Positions 13,636-21,030 of a stretch of 23,865 bases of DNA are shown in pieces (position 1 is the stretch's first letter; each line of letters opens with the position of its first letter). Location: the NCBI GenBank assembly GCA_964632545.1, contig CAZWBQ010000017.1, positions 1 to 23,865 of the forward strand. Direction: 5' to 3'. Both the position numbers and the translations under genes were made by a program. The notes beneath the pieces are model-generated. The model had not been told where the DNA came from. It worked only from the letters and a program-made list of their open reading frames with translations, and ran no database searches. This DNA comes from UBA7398 sp964632545 (lineage in GTDB: Bacteria; Actinomycetota; Actinomycetes; Nanopelagicales; Nanopelagicaceae).

Positions 13636-14908
13636 AAAATCAGCAAATCGAATCGCAACTTTTATGTTGCATACCTCACCGCTTGATCAAGCGGGTACCG
13701 GTGATGCTGGTGGCATGAATGTTTATGTAGTTGAGAGCGCTAAAAAAATGGCTAACTCCGGTGTTGAAGTGGATATCTTTACTCGGTCCACGAAATCTGG
13801 ATTGCCCGATAAGGTTGAAATAGCACCAGGTGTAAATGTGCGACATATTGAAGCCGGTCCATACGAAGGTATCTCTAAAGATGATTTGCCATCACAACTT
13901 TGTGCACTCACCTCTTCATTTATGCATGTGGAAGCGAATTTTCCACGTGGTTATTACGATTTAATTCACTCGCATTATTGGATTTCGGGCCAACTCGGTT
14001 GGATGGTTTCAGAACGATTAGGAATTCCGCTAGTACATACAATGCACACGATGGCGAAAGTAAAAAACTTAGCTCTTGCCGATGGTGAAACACCAGAACC
14101 AACTACTCGCGCAATTGGTGAAGAACAAGTTGTACGCGCAGCGAAAGCGCTGATTGCAAATACTGATGCTGAAGCTGCAAGTTTGGTATCACTTTATGAT
14201 GCCTGTCCAGATAATGTTTTTGTAGTAACACCAGGCGTGGATTTAGGAAAATTCAAAATTGGCATTGGTAAGAAAGCTGCACGAGAAAAATTAAATATTG
14301 CACCAGATGCGCTAGTACTTACCTTTGTAGGTCGAATCCAACCTCATAAGGGCCCAGATGTATTAGTGCGCGCGGCAGCTGAGATGGTGATGCATTCACC
14401 ACATCTACGCGCGAAATTAGCGGTAATGATTATCGGTGGCGCTTCTGGAAATGGAACATCCGAACCAGAAAAACTTAAGAACTTAGCAAAATTTCTTGGA
14501 ATTGAAGAGGTCGTGCACTTTGTGCCACCTATCGATCGCGAAGAATTACCGGATTGGTATCGCGCCGCGGATTTAGTTTGCGTACCTTCATATAGTGAAT
14601 CATTTGGATTAGTAGCCCTCGAAGCCCAAGCATGTGGCACCCCAGTTGTTGCAACAGCTGTGGGCGGTTTAAGAACTGCAGTTTCAGACGGCATCTCAGG
14701 ATCCTTAGTTGATGGACATGATCCAAAAGCTTGGTCAGCCGTTATTTCACGCTTACTTTCGGAACCACAGAAGCGCTTACTTTTATCGATGGGAGCTGTT
14801 GAACACGCTTCGCATTTTGGTTGGGATGCAACAGCCCGCGGCATGCTTGATGTTTATGATCGAGTACTTTCTACCGAAGCTCAAAGTTCGCAAGTGCGGC
14901 TCGCTTAA
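13628..14908 (+). CDS. mshA: MshA, UDP-GlcNAc:inositol-phosphate glycosyltransferase
   Basis: MshA links GlcNAc from UDP-GlcNAc to 1L-inositol 1-phosphate, the first step of mycothiol synthesis. The 426-residue GT4 enzyme has the family-specific start HTSPLDQAGTGDAGGMNVYV, IHSHYWISGQLGW, and HTMHTMAKVKN. The donor-half motifs are FVGRIQPHKGPDVL and the E-x7-E segment SESFGLVALEAQACGTPVV. The open frame extends upstream, but ATG 13628, overlapping the asparaginase stop by 8 bases, fits the known MshA N-terminus. TACACT lies 8 bases before it and could start a near-leaderless transcript. The order mshA - ybjN-like - gpmA is the same as around Rv0486-Rv0489 in Mycobacterium. Confidence 0.96.
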   Translation: MAKKSANRIATFMLHTSPLDQAGTGDAGGMNVYVVESAKKMANSGVEVDIFTRSTKSGLPDKVEIAPGVNVRHIEAGPYEGISKDDLPSQLCALTSSFMHVEANFPRGYYDLIHSHYWISGQLGWMVSERLGIPLVHTMHTMAKVKNLALADGETPEPTTRAIGEEQVVRAAKALIANTDAEAASLVSLYDACPDNVFVVTPGVDLGKFKIGIGKKAAREKLNIAPDALVLTFVGRIQPHKGPDVLVRAAAEMVMHSPHLRAKLAVMIIGGASGNGTSEPEKLKNLAKFLGIEEVVHFVPPIDREELPDWYRAADLVCVPSYSESFGLVALEAQACGTPVVATAVGGLRTAVSDGISGSLVDGHDPKAWSAVISRLLSEPQKRLLLSMGAVEHASHFGWDATARGMLDVYDRVLSTEAQSSQVRLA

Positions 14909-14910
14909 TA

Positions 14911-15396
14911 ATGTCGGCGCAATCTTTAGCAATTGCAACAATTGAAGAGTTTATCCAATCACACGGTATCGATGCTGAACGTAATAACGATTCAACTTTC
15001 TTAATTACTTTGCCTGGCGAAGCGAAACAACAAACCCATTGCGCGCTTGTAGTTGGAGATCACTCGTTAAGTATTAACGCATTTGTGATTAGAAAGCCTG
15101 ACGAAAATACTGCCGCAGTTCACCATTATTTATTAAGTAAAAACGCAACCATGTATGCGGTTGCATTTGCGATTAACGAGTTAGGCGATATCTATTTAGT
15201 TGGACGCCTACCTTTAACTGCAGTAAGCGAGCAAGAGCTAGATAGAATTTTAGGTGCAGTGCTTCAATATTCTGATTCTTCATTTAACCCGTTGCTGGAA
15301 TTGGGCTTTGCAAACGCGATTAGACGTGAGTGGGCATGGCGGGTTTCGCGTGGCGAATCGCTGGCGAACTTACAAGCGTTCACACATTTGGTTTAA
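14911..15396 (+). CDS. YbjN-domain protein
   Basis: A 161-residue protein resembling the YbjN / type III chaperone-like fold proteins that lie between mshA and gpmA in many actinobacteria (Rv0487 in M. tuberculosis). Features are an N-terminal helix (IATIEEFIQSHGID), a beta-rich middle (FVIRKPDENTAAVHHYLLSKNATMYAVAF), and DIYLVGRLPLTAV. The C-terminus has SFNPLLELGFANAIRREWAW. No catalytic motif is visible and the molecular role is unknown. It starts two bases after the mshA stop, so it is co-transcribed. Confidence 0.82.
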   Translation: MSAQSLAIATIEEFIQSHGIDAERNNDSTFLITLPGEAKQQTHCALVVGDHSLSINAFVIRKPDENTAAVHHYLLSKNATMYAVAFAINELGDIYLVGRLPLTAVSEQELDRILGAVLQYSDSSFNPLLELGFANAIRREWAWRVSRGESLANLQAFTHLV

Positions 15397-15411
15397 GAAG
15401 TAATAATTGAA

Positions 15412-15417
15412 TAAGAT
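15412..15417 (+). promoter_or_regulatory. -10 box TAAGAT for a leaderless gpmA transcript
   Basis: TAAGAT, six bases, then ATG 15424, in the 27-base gap after the YbjN-like gene. Confidence 0.65.
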
Positions 15418-15423
15418 ATCGCC

Positions 15424-16170
15424 ATGACATACTCGCTAATTCTGCTGCGCCATGGCGAGAGTGAATGGAATGCAAAGAATTTATTCACTGGGTGGGTTGA
15501 TGTTCGGCTATCTGGCAAAGGTGAGTCTGAAGCAAAACGCGGCGGCGAATTATTAAAGTCCAAGAATTTATTGCCGGATATTGTTCATACATCACTCCTG
15601 CGCCGCGCCATCAATACTTCTCAGATTGCGCTAGAAGAGTGTGATCGTTTCTGGATTCCAGTCCGCCGTTCTTGGCGGTTAAACGAGCGGCATTACGGTG
15701 ATCTGCAGGGTAAAGATAAGGCCGCAACATTGGCCGAATACGGTGAAGCGCAATTTAAATTATGGCGTAGATCCTTTGATGTGCCGCCACCGCCAATTGG
15801 TGACGATAGTGAATTTAGCCAAGCTAACGACGCTAGATATGCCGATTTAGGGGCAGCAATTCCTAAGACGGAATGTTTAAAGGATGTCGTAAATCGGATG
15901 ATGCCTTATTGGAACGAATCGATAATCCCAGATTTGAAAGCCGGCAATCGAGTCTTGGTAACAGCGCACGGAAACTCATTGCGCGCATTAGTAAAACACC
16001 TTGATGGGATTTCTGATGAAGATATCGCAGAGCTAAATATCCCTACTGGAATTCCCTTGCGTTATGAGTTGAACGAAAACTTTATGCCAATTAAAAAAGG
16101 TGGCGAGTATTTAGATCCAGCAGCGGCTTTAGCAGCTATTTCAAAAGTTGCTAACCAGGGAAAGAAATAA
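15424..16170 (+). CDS. gpmA: 2,3-bisphosphoglycerate-dependent phosphoglycerate mutase
   Basis: Glycolytic and gluconeogenic interconversion of 3- and 2-phosphoglycerate in the cytoplasm. The 248-residue protein has the phosphohistidine motif LLRHGESEWN (His10), LNERHYGDLQGKDKA, and the second catalytic His in TAHGNSLRALVKHLDG. The length is normal for bacterial GpmA. Its TAA is separated by 1 base from the stop of phoU on the other strand. Confidence 0.96.
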   Translation: MTYSLILLRHGESEWNAKNLFTGWVDVRLSGKGESEAKRGGELLKSKNLLPDIVHTSLLRRAINTSQIALEECDRFWIPVRRSWRLNERHYGDLQGKDKAATLAEYGEAQFKLWRRSFDVPPPPIGDDSEFSQANDARYADLGAAIPKTECLKDVVNRMMPYWNESIIPDLKAGNRVLVTAHGNSLRALVKHLDGISDEDIAELNIPTGIPLRYELNENFMPIKKGGEYLDPAAALAAISKVANQGKK

Positions 16171-16171
16171 C

Positions 16172-16831
16172 TTATTCAGCGTTAGAGTATTTTCCCGTTA
16201 CTTGGAAATAAACTCTTCGTGCAACCGAAACGGCGTGATCTGCATAGCGTTCGTAGTATCTACCGATTAAAGTAATATCAATCGCAGTTTCAATTCCATG
16301 AGCCCAATTATCATCTAATAAAGCCACGAAAAGTTGGCGATGTAATTTATCCATTTGGTCATCATCAGTTTCAAGCTCAACTGCTTTTTCAATATCCTTT
16401 GAAGAAATTACTTCACCAGTCTTTGATGAAATCAACTTTGCAACTTTGCCCATTTCTTCAATAGTCAATAAAAGTTCAGAAGGAACCGCACCTTGCGGAT
16501 GGCGAAGGCGAGTAATTTTTGCAACGTGATGTGCCATATCGCCCATGCGTTCTAAATCCGCACTCATTCGAAGCGCCGTAACTAAAGCTCTTAAGTCTGA
16601 GGCAACTGGTTGTTGACGAGCAATGATGTCAATAATTCGCGCATCTAGATCATGTTGTATTTCATCAATTTTGTCATCAGATTTAATAATTGCTTCAGCT
16701 TCAGCTAAATCCGCAGTTAACAAAGCATGGGTTGCCTTATCAATCGCATCAGTTACGAGCGCCGACAGGTCTACCAGGGTTTGCGTAACGCCATCTAACT
16801 CATCTTGGAATGCAGTTCTTAACCAGGCCAT
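16172..16831 (-). CDS. phoU: PhoU, phosphate signalling regulator
   Basis: PhoU links phosphate transport to the SenX3/PhoR kinase and represses the Pho response when phosphate is plentiful. The 219-residue all-helical protein shows the two PhoU repeats, each with a metal-binding E/D-x3-D motif: DLERMGDMAHHVAK (first) and YYERYADHAVSVARR (second). A TTG two codons upstream is possible, but ATG 16831 is favoured by its exact 6-base spacing to TACGGT and by alignment with the usual LRTAFQ start. It is divergent from senX3, the arrangement seen in Streptomyces phoU/phoRP. Confidence 0.95.
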   Translation of the reverse strand: MAWLRTAFQDELDGVTQTLVDLSALVTDAIDKATHALLTADLAEAEAIIKSDDKIDEIQHDLDARIIDIIARQQPVASDLRALVTALRMSADLERMGDMAHHVAKITRLRHPQGAVPSELLLTIEEMGKVAKLISSKTGEVISSKDIEKAVELETDDDQMDKLHRQLFVALLDDNWAHGIETAIDITLIGRYYERYADHAVSVARRVYFQVTGKYSNAE

Positions 16832-16837
16832 TGGCAA

Positions 16838-16843
16838 ACCGTA
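16838..16843 (-). promoter_or_regulatory. -10 box TACGGT for a leaderless phoU transcript
   Basis: On the minus strand TACGGT, six bases, then ATG 16831. The PHO-box-like repeats begin about 30 bases further upstream. Confidence 0.6.
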
Positions 16844-16873
16844 ACGGTCAACATCGACTCATGCGAGCACTGA

Positions 16874-16913
16874 GGTGAACGTGTGTTTGCCAGTGGGTGA
16901 ACAATTGGTAACG
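16874..16913. promoter_or_regulatory. PHO-box-like direct repeats (RegX3/PhoP-type operator)
   Basis: GGTGAAC occurs at 16874-16880 and 16896-16902, exactly 22 bases (2 x 11) apart. Weaker units lie in the same 11-base register at 16885 (GTTTGCC) and 16907 (GGTAACG). Read on the minus strand the units are GTTCACC, the core of the Streptomyces PHO box. They lie between the divergent phoU and senX3 promoters, as expected for autoregulation by the RegX3 response regulator. Confidence 0.72.
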
Positions 16914-16948
16914 CCGTATAAAGGCGCAAAATCAGCGGAGTATCTCCG

Positions 16949-16954
16949 TACGAT
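16949..16954 (+). promoter_or_regulatory. -10 box TACGAT for a leaderless senX3-regX3 transcript
   Basis: TACGAT, six bases, then GTG 16961. No good -35 is seen at the expected distance, which fits an activator-dependent promoter next to the PHO-box repeats. Confidence 0.65.
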
Positions 16955-16960
16955 AGGCCC

Positions 16961-18040
16961 GTGAAGTTCCTGCGCAGCAAAAGCGATGTTGAATTAGACG
17001 ACGCACCGGAATTACTTCCTGATGTATTAAAGACTACGTTGCTTGCGCTAGAGAGCGATTCGCTGATCTTGCTGCCCGGCGAAGTACCGATTTTTCAATC
17101 ACCTGGCTTAGCCACTTTTGGCATACTCCGAGATAACCGAGTAGTTAGCGAAGAGTTATTAGCACTTGTGCGAGTTGTGCGGCGAACCGGTCAGTTACAT
17201 CGCGGCGATATCGAATTACCACGTGGGCCAATTGGTGAAGGAAAACGCGAACTCAGCGTAACTGTTGCACCGTTAAATGAATCCGGGATGATTCTGGTTT
17301 TAATATCAGATGAAAGTGAATATCAAAAAGTCGACGCGATTCGACGTGACTTCGTAGCCAACATTTCCCATGAACTTAAAACGCCAATCGGTGCACTTTT
17401 ATTGTTAAGTGAAGCGGTCTTAGGAGCAAAGAATGACCCAGAAGCTGTTGCAAAATTCGCCACAAAAATGCAGAAGGAATCACGACGCTTAACGGATTTA
17501 GTTCAAGAAATAATTAACTTGTCGAGATTGCAAGGAAGTGATCCGCTGCTTTCAGCATATGTGGTGGATGTTGAAGATATTATTCGAGAATCTGCAAATC
17601 AATGTCAAATAAGTGCAGATGGTAGAAATATTGAAATCTTACTTGGAGATATTTCAAACACAACTGTTTTAGGCGACCGAGATCAATTAATAATGGCAGT
17701 ACATAATTTGATTGAAAATGCAATTAATTACAGTCCAGAGAATACAAAAGTTTCGGTCAGCGCTTCAGTTATTGAAGGGCTAGTTGAAATATCAGTCGCA
17801 GATCAAGGAATTGGAATAAGCGAAAGTGAACTAGAACGAATATTTGAAAGGTTCTACCGAATTGATCCAGCTCGTTCGCGCGAAACTGGTGGCACCGGTC
17901 TTGGACTTTCAATTGTTAAACACGTTGCGTTAAATCACGGCGGCGACATCAAAGTATGGAGCAAGATGAATGTCGGAAGTACTTTCGCGTTGCGGTTACC
18001 GACCGCACCAGATGAGAGTATTGACGAGGACCAAATTTAG
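16961..18040 (+). CDS. senX3: SenX3-like phosphate sensor histidine kinase, without membrane segments
   Basis: The kinase partner of RegX3, controlled through PhoU. The 359-residue protein has a PAS-like N-terminal region (about 20-120) and a dimerisation/phosphoacceptor helix FVANISHELKTP with His137. The ATPase domain has the N box (AVHNLIENAINYSP), G1 (VADQGIGI), F box (IFERFYRIDPARS) and G2 (GGTGLGLSIVKH). SenX3 of Mycobacterium starts with two transmembrane helices; here no hydrophobic helix exists. The frame cannot extend, because an in-frame TAA lies at 16919-16921 with no plausible start after it. The GTG start is set by the leaderless promoter. Confidence 0.94.
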   Translation: MKFLRSKSDVELDDAPELLPDVLKTTLLALESDSLILLPGEVPIFQSPGLATFGILRDNRVVSEELLALVRVVRRTGQLHRGDIELPRGPIGEGKRELSVTVAPLNESGMILVLISDESEYQKVDAIRRDFVANISHELKTPIGALLLLSEAVLGAKNDPEAVAKFATKMQKESRRLTDLVQEIINLSRLQGSDPLLSAYVVDVEDIIRESANQCQISADGRNIEILLGDISNTTVLGDRDQLIMAVHNLIENAINYSPENTKVSVSASVIEGLVEISVADQGIGISESELERIFERFYRIDPARSRETGGTGLGLSIVKHVALNHGGDIKVWSKMNVGSTFALRLPTAPDESIDEDQI

Positions 18041-18052
18041 AATGAGGAGCCC

Positions 18053-18736
18053 ATGGTTCGGATATTGATAGTTGAAGATGAGTCATCGTTTTCAGAGGCG
18101 TTGGAATTCTTGCTAAGCAAAGAGGGTTTTTCAATCATTACCGCTGCAAATGGGAGTGAAGCAATAACTAAGTTTGATCAAGGCGGGATTGATTTGGTTC
18201 TGCTAGATCTGATGATTCCCGAGGTTTCCGGAACTGAAGTATGTCGCCAAATTCGCGCTAAATCTAAAGTGCCAATCATCATGTTGACCGCAAAGGATTC
18301 CGAAGTAGATAAAGTCGTTGGGCTAGAACTCGGTGCGGATGACTATGTAACTAAGCCATATTCAACGCGCGAGCTTGTGGCGCGGATTCGCGCAGTATTA
18401 CGACGAAACTCTGGCGAATCTGCAATTGGCGACATTGGCATCATGACTGCTGGCCCAGTTCGCATGGATACCGACCGCCATCAAGTAACGGTAAATGGCG
18501 TAAATATTTCACTTCCGCTTAAAGAGTTTGAATTATTAGAATTCTTAATGCGAAATTCTGGACGCGTACTTACTCGAGTGCAATTAATAGATCGAGTTTG
18601 GGGTAGTGATTATGTTGGCGATACTAAAACTTTAGATGTACACATCAAGCGGTTGCGTGCCAAGATTGAAGTTGATCCAGCTAACCCAATCTTTATTCAG
18701 ACCGTTAGGGGGCTGGGGTACAAGTTGGAGCTTTAG
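18053..18736 (+). CDS. regX3: RegX3, phosphate response regulator
   Basis: An OmpR/PhoB-type transcription factor that activates phosphate-starvation genes after phosphorylation by SenX3. The 227-residue protein has the acidic pocket (Glu8, Asp9), phospho-acceptor Asp52 (LLDLMIP), Thr79 and Lys101 (TKPYS). The winged helix carries LPLKEFELLEFLMRNSGRVLTR and VWGSDYVGDTKTLDVHIKRLR. GAGGAG 4 bases before the ATG is a strong Shine-Dalgarno sequence, in contrast to the leaderless senX3. Its last 32 bases overlap the 3' end of the lipoprotein gene on the other strand. Confidence 0.97.
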   Translation: MVRILIVEDESSFSEALEFLLSKEGFSIITAANGSEAITKFDQGGIDLVLLDLMIPEVSGTEVCRQIRAKSKVPIIMLTAKDSEVDKVVGLELGADDYVTKPYSTRELVARIRAVLRRNSGESAIGDIGIMTAGPVRMDTDRHQVTVNGVNISLPLKEFELLEFLMRNSGRVLTRVQLIDRVWGSDYVGDTKTLDVHIKRLRAKIEVDPANPIFIQTVRGLGYKLEL

Positions 18737-19232
18737 GATCTGCGCAAAGTACCGGAGTTTTTAAAACTACATCTTTAAACTCACCACTTTTTTCCCGCAC
18801 GAGCGCAGTAAAATTAATGGTTCCAACGCTAGAAAAAGTTATTGATACCGGAACTCGATTTCCAATCACTGAATTCAGAACTAAAGCGCCGGCATTAGCA
18901 TTAGCGCTATCACCAGAAAAAATTACTGGGCTATTTTTTGAAATAATATTTGAACCAGAAATTACTGCGAGGCTGCCATTTATCGATATGCTTTTGATAA
19001 CTTCAGCTTGATCGCTGTTATTAATAAGAGTTCCAACTAATACTCCAGAGCCATCTGGTTGTGCCACGATTAAAAGATTACGAACTTTCACTAAACCTAA
19101 GTCGCCTTCAACTCCATCGGTAACTTGTTTTGTATGCCGCGTTGGGGCATTGAATCCCGCACCGCAACTAGTTAGCAATAGAGAAGCAAATGCGGTGATT
19201 GCAAGCGATGTAATCAACTTAGTTTTTTTCAT
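18705..19232 (-). CDS. LpqE-like lipoprotein
   Basis: A 175-residue exported lipoprotein. The signal peptide MKKTKLITSLAITAFASLLL ends in the lipobox LLTSC with Cys23 as the lipidated residue, followed by GAG. The mature part (VKVRNLLIVAQPDGSGVLVGTLINNSD, and an Asn/Ser-rich beta-type middle) looks like a small immunoglobulin-like or copper-chaperone-like beta sandwich. The position next to carD-ispD-ispF-cysS is that of LpqE in M. tuberculosis (Rv3584 beside Rv3583c-Rv3580c), and the general layout agrees. The function of LpqE is unknown. A leaderless promoter precedes it. Confidence 0.85.
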   Translation of the reverse strand: MKKTKLITSLAITAFASLLLTSCGAGFNAPTRHTKQVTDGVEGDLGLVKVRNLLIVAQPDGSGVLVGTLINNSDQAEVIKSISINGSLAVISGSNIISKNSPVIFSGDSANANAGALVLNSVIGNRVPVSITFSSVGTINFTALVREKSGEFKDVVLKTPVLCADPKAPTCTPAP

Positions 19233-19238
19233 GAGGGA

Positions 19239-19244
19239 ATCTTA
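19239..19244 (-). promoter_or_regulatory. -10 box TAAGAT for a leaderless lipoprotein transcript
   Basis: On the minus strand TAAGAT, six bases, then ATG 19232. Confidence 0.62.
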
Positions 19245-19312
19245 TGCGAAAGTTTTTGGCGCTTTTGGCAAAAACCGCGAAAAATGAGTGATATTGGCTC
19301 ACTTTCGAGGAT

Positions 19313-19341
19313 TTCACCCTCCGCTTACCTGCTGGTAGAAT
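19313..19341 (+). promoter_or_regulatory. carD promoter (-35 TTCACC, 17-base spacer, -10 TAGAAT)
   Basis: TTCACC (19313-19318) and TAGAAT (19336-19341) are separated by 17 bases, the standard housekeeping-sigma spacing. The start ATG 19365 lies 23 bases after the -10 and is preceded by GAAAGG as ribosome binding site, so carD has a real leader, unlike many neighbours. Confidence 0.65.
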
Positions 19342-19364
19342 TGCCCTCTATCGAAAGGCAATAA

Positions 19365-19847
19365 ATGTCATTCAAGGTTGGCGAAACCGTTGTTTATCCC
19401 CATCACGGAGCGGCTCTCATCGAAGCAATCGAGACCCGGACCATCAAAGGCGAAGAAAAGATCTACTTAGTCCTAAAAGTTGCCCAAGGTGACTTAACTG
19501 TTCGCGTACCAGCCGAAAATGTTGATTTAGTAGGCGTTCGTGACGTTGTGGACTCAGCCGGTTTAGATCGCGTCTTTGGCGTATTACGTCAGCCATATAC
19601 CGAGGAACCAACTAATTGGTCTCGTAGATATAAAGCAAACCTTGAAAAGCTCGCTTCTGGCGACGTTATTAAAGTTGCTGAAGTTGTCCGCGATCTTTAT
19701 CGCCGCGACCTTGACCGCGGTCTCTCCGCCGGCGAAAAGCGAATGCTCGCTAAAGCCAAATCCATTTTAGTTTCAGAACTCGCACTCGCTGAGCACACTG
19801 ACGAAGCAAAAGCCGAGTCCATCCTCAACGAGGTACTAGCTTCCTAA
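19365..19847 (+). CDS. carD: CarD, RNA-polymerase-binding transcription regulator
   Basis: CarD binds the RNA polymerase beta subunit and stabilises open complexes, particularly at ribosomal RNA and housekeeping promoters; it is essential in mycobacteria. The 160-residue protein has the N-terminal Tudor-like RNAP-interaction domain (FKVGETVVYPHHGAALIEAI) and a helical DNA-binding domain. The conserved Trp is in EPTNWSRRYK, followed by DVIKVAEVVRDLYRRD. It is the first gene of a run leading to ispDF, cysS and rlmB, the standard actinobacterial order. Confidence 0.96.
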   Translation: MSFKVGETVVYPHHGAALIEAIETRTIKGEEKIYLVLKVAQGDLTVRVPAENVDLVGVRDVVDSAGLDRVFGVLRQPYTEEPTNWSRRYKANLEKLASGDVIKVAEVVRDLYRRDLDRGLSAGEKRMLAKAKSILVSELALAEHTDEAKAESILNEVLAS

Positions 19848-19857
19848 TTGGTTCTTG

Positions 19858-21021
19858 ATGAGCCAATCTTTAAATAAAACTGCTGCAATTATTGCGGCCG
19901 CTGGTATGGGGCACCGACTTGGTGCGCAATTACCAAAAGCGTTAGTCCAACTTGATGGCGTAACGTTATTGGAACGCGCATTTACAGCGCTCTCTCCCGC
20001 AGTAGATGAAATTATTATCACTGCGCCGCCAGGATTTGAAGATCAATATCGCGCCATTGTTGGTGAGAGCGCAACTGTTATTACTGGCGGTATTTTAAGA
20101 AGCGACTCGGTAAATTTGGCGCTCGCTGCAATTTCAAAAGATGTAGAAATCGTTTTAGTCCATGATGCAGCTCGTGCCCTAGCATCGACGGGTTTAGCAA
20201 TTCGAATTCGTGATGCTGTAGCAGGTGGCGAAAGCGCAGTTATTCCAGCGCTTGCCGCTATCGATACCATCAAAGAAGTTGATCGAGCTGGATATGTTCG
20301 AAATACCCCAGAGCGAGCAGCGTTAGTTACAGTACAAACACCTCAAGGTTTTACTCGTAGCGTATTGGTGCGTGCACATGCCGCGAGTGAAGATGCCACA
20401 GATGATGCCGCGTTAGTTGAAGCCCTTGGCGTTAAAGTTAAAACTATTTTAGGTGAAACAAAAGCCTTGAAAATAACAACGCCGGAAGATTTAGCCACGG
20501 CGGCAACGTTTTTACTAGGTAGTGCACCACATTTACAAAGTGGTGTTGGTGTTGATGCGCATGCATTTTCGGAAGATCCAAATCGACCAATGTGGTTAGC
20601 TGGATTGTTATGGGAAAATGAAATTGGCGTTGATGGTCATTCTGATGGCGATGTCGCTGCGCATGCAATTTGCGATGCGTTATTTGCCGCAACAAATACT
20701 GGTGACCTCGGTTCTAATTTTGGAATTTCCGATCCTAAATATGCTGGAGCATCTGGGGAAACTTTGCTTAGTGAAACTCTGGACCGCGTTACTAAAGCTG
20801 GTTTTGGCATTTCAAACATTTCGGTACAGATTGTTGGAAATCGTCCCAAAATAGGTCCACGTAGAGTTGAAGCAATTACAAAGATTTCACAGGCGCTAAA
20901 TGGCGCAACAGTTTCAGTTTCAGCAACAAGTACTGATGGACTTGGATTTACCGGTGAAGGTAAAGGTATATCTGCAATTGCAATTGCGTTGGTTTATAAA
21001 TTATCAACGGCGGGGAATTAG
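19858..21021 (+). CDS. ispDF: Bifunctional IspDF (MEP cytidylyltransferase / MEcPP synthase)
   Basis: Two enzymes of the methylerythritol phosphate route to isoprenoids in one 387-residue chain. IspD (about 8-220) has the CTP-binding loop AAAGMGHRLGAQLPKAL and VLVHDAARAL. IspF (about 228-387) has the metal-binding DAH (Asp233, His235), WENEIGVDGHSDGDVAAH (His261), and FTGEGKGISAIA near the end. The two genes are separate in mycobacteria. The ATG at 19858 is used; an adjacent TTG codon at 19855 would add one residue. It starts 10 bases after carD. Its stop TAG forms the start of the cysS -10 box. Confidence 0.95.
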   Translation: MSQSLNKTAAIIAAAGMGHRLGAQLPKALVQLDGVTLLERAFTALSPAVDEIIITAPPGFEDQYRAIVGESATVITGGILRSDSVNLALAAISKDVEIVLVHDAARALASTGLAIRIRDAVAGGESAVIPALAAIDTIKEVDRAGYVRNTPERAALVTVQTPQGFTRSVLVRAHAASEDATDDAALVEALGVKVKTILGETKALKITTPEDLATAATFLLGSAPHLQSGVGVDAHAFSEDPNRPMWLAGLLWENEIGVDGHSDGDVAAHAICDALFAATNTGDLGSNFGISDPKYAGASGETLLSETLDRVTKAGFGISNISVQIVGNRPKIGPRRVEAITKISQALNGATVSVSATSTDGLGFTGEGKGISAIAIALVYKLSTAGN

Positions 21022-21024
21022 AAT
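21019..21024 (+). promoter_or_regulatory. -10 box TAGAAT for a leaderless internal cysS transcript
   Basis: TAGAAT, six bases, then ATG 21031. Its first three bases are the stop codon of ispDF. Confidence 0.62.
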
Positions 21025-21030
21025 AAGAGC

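Noticed and set aside
19286..19304. AGTGA-7-TCACT inverted repeat before carD as an operator
   Set aside because: Arms of only 5 bases are expected by chance and no known actinobacterial operator fits.
19313..19333. TTCACC plus TTACCTG upstream of carD as a second PHO box
   Set aside because: Only one partial repeat matches and it coincides with a well-spaced -35 box, which explains it better.
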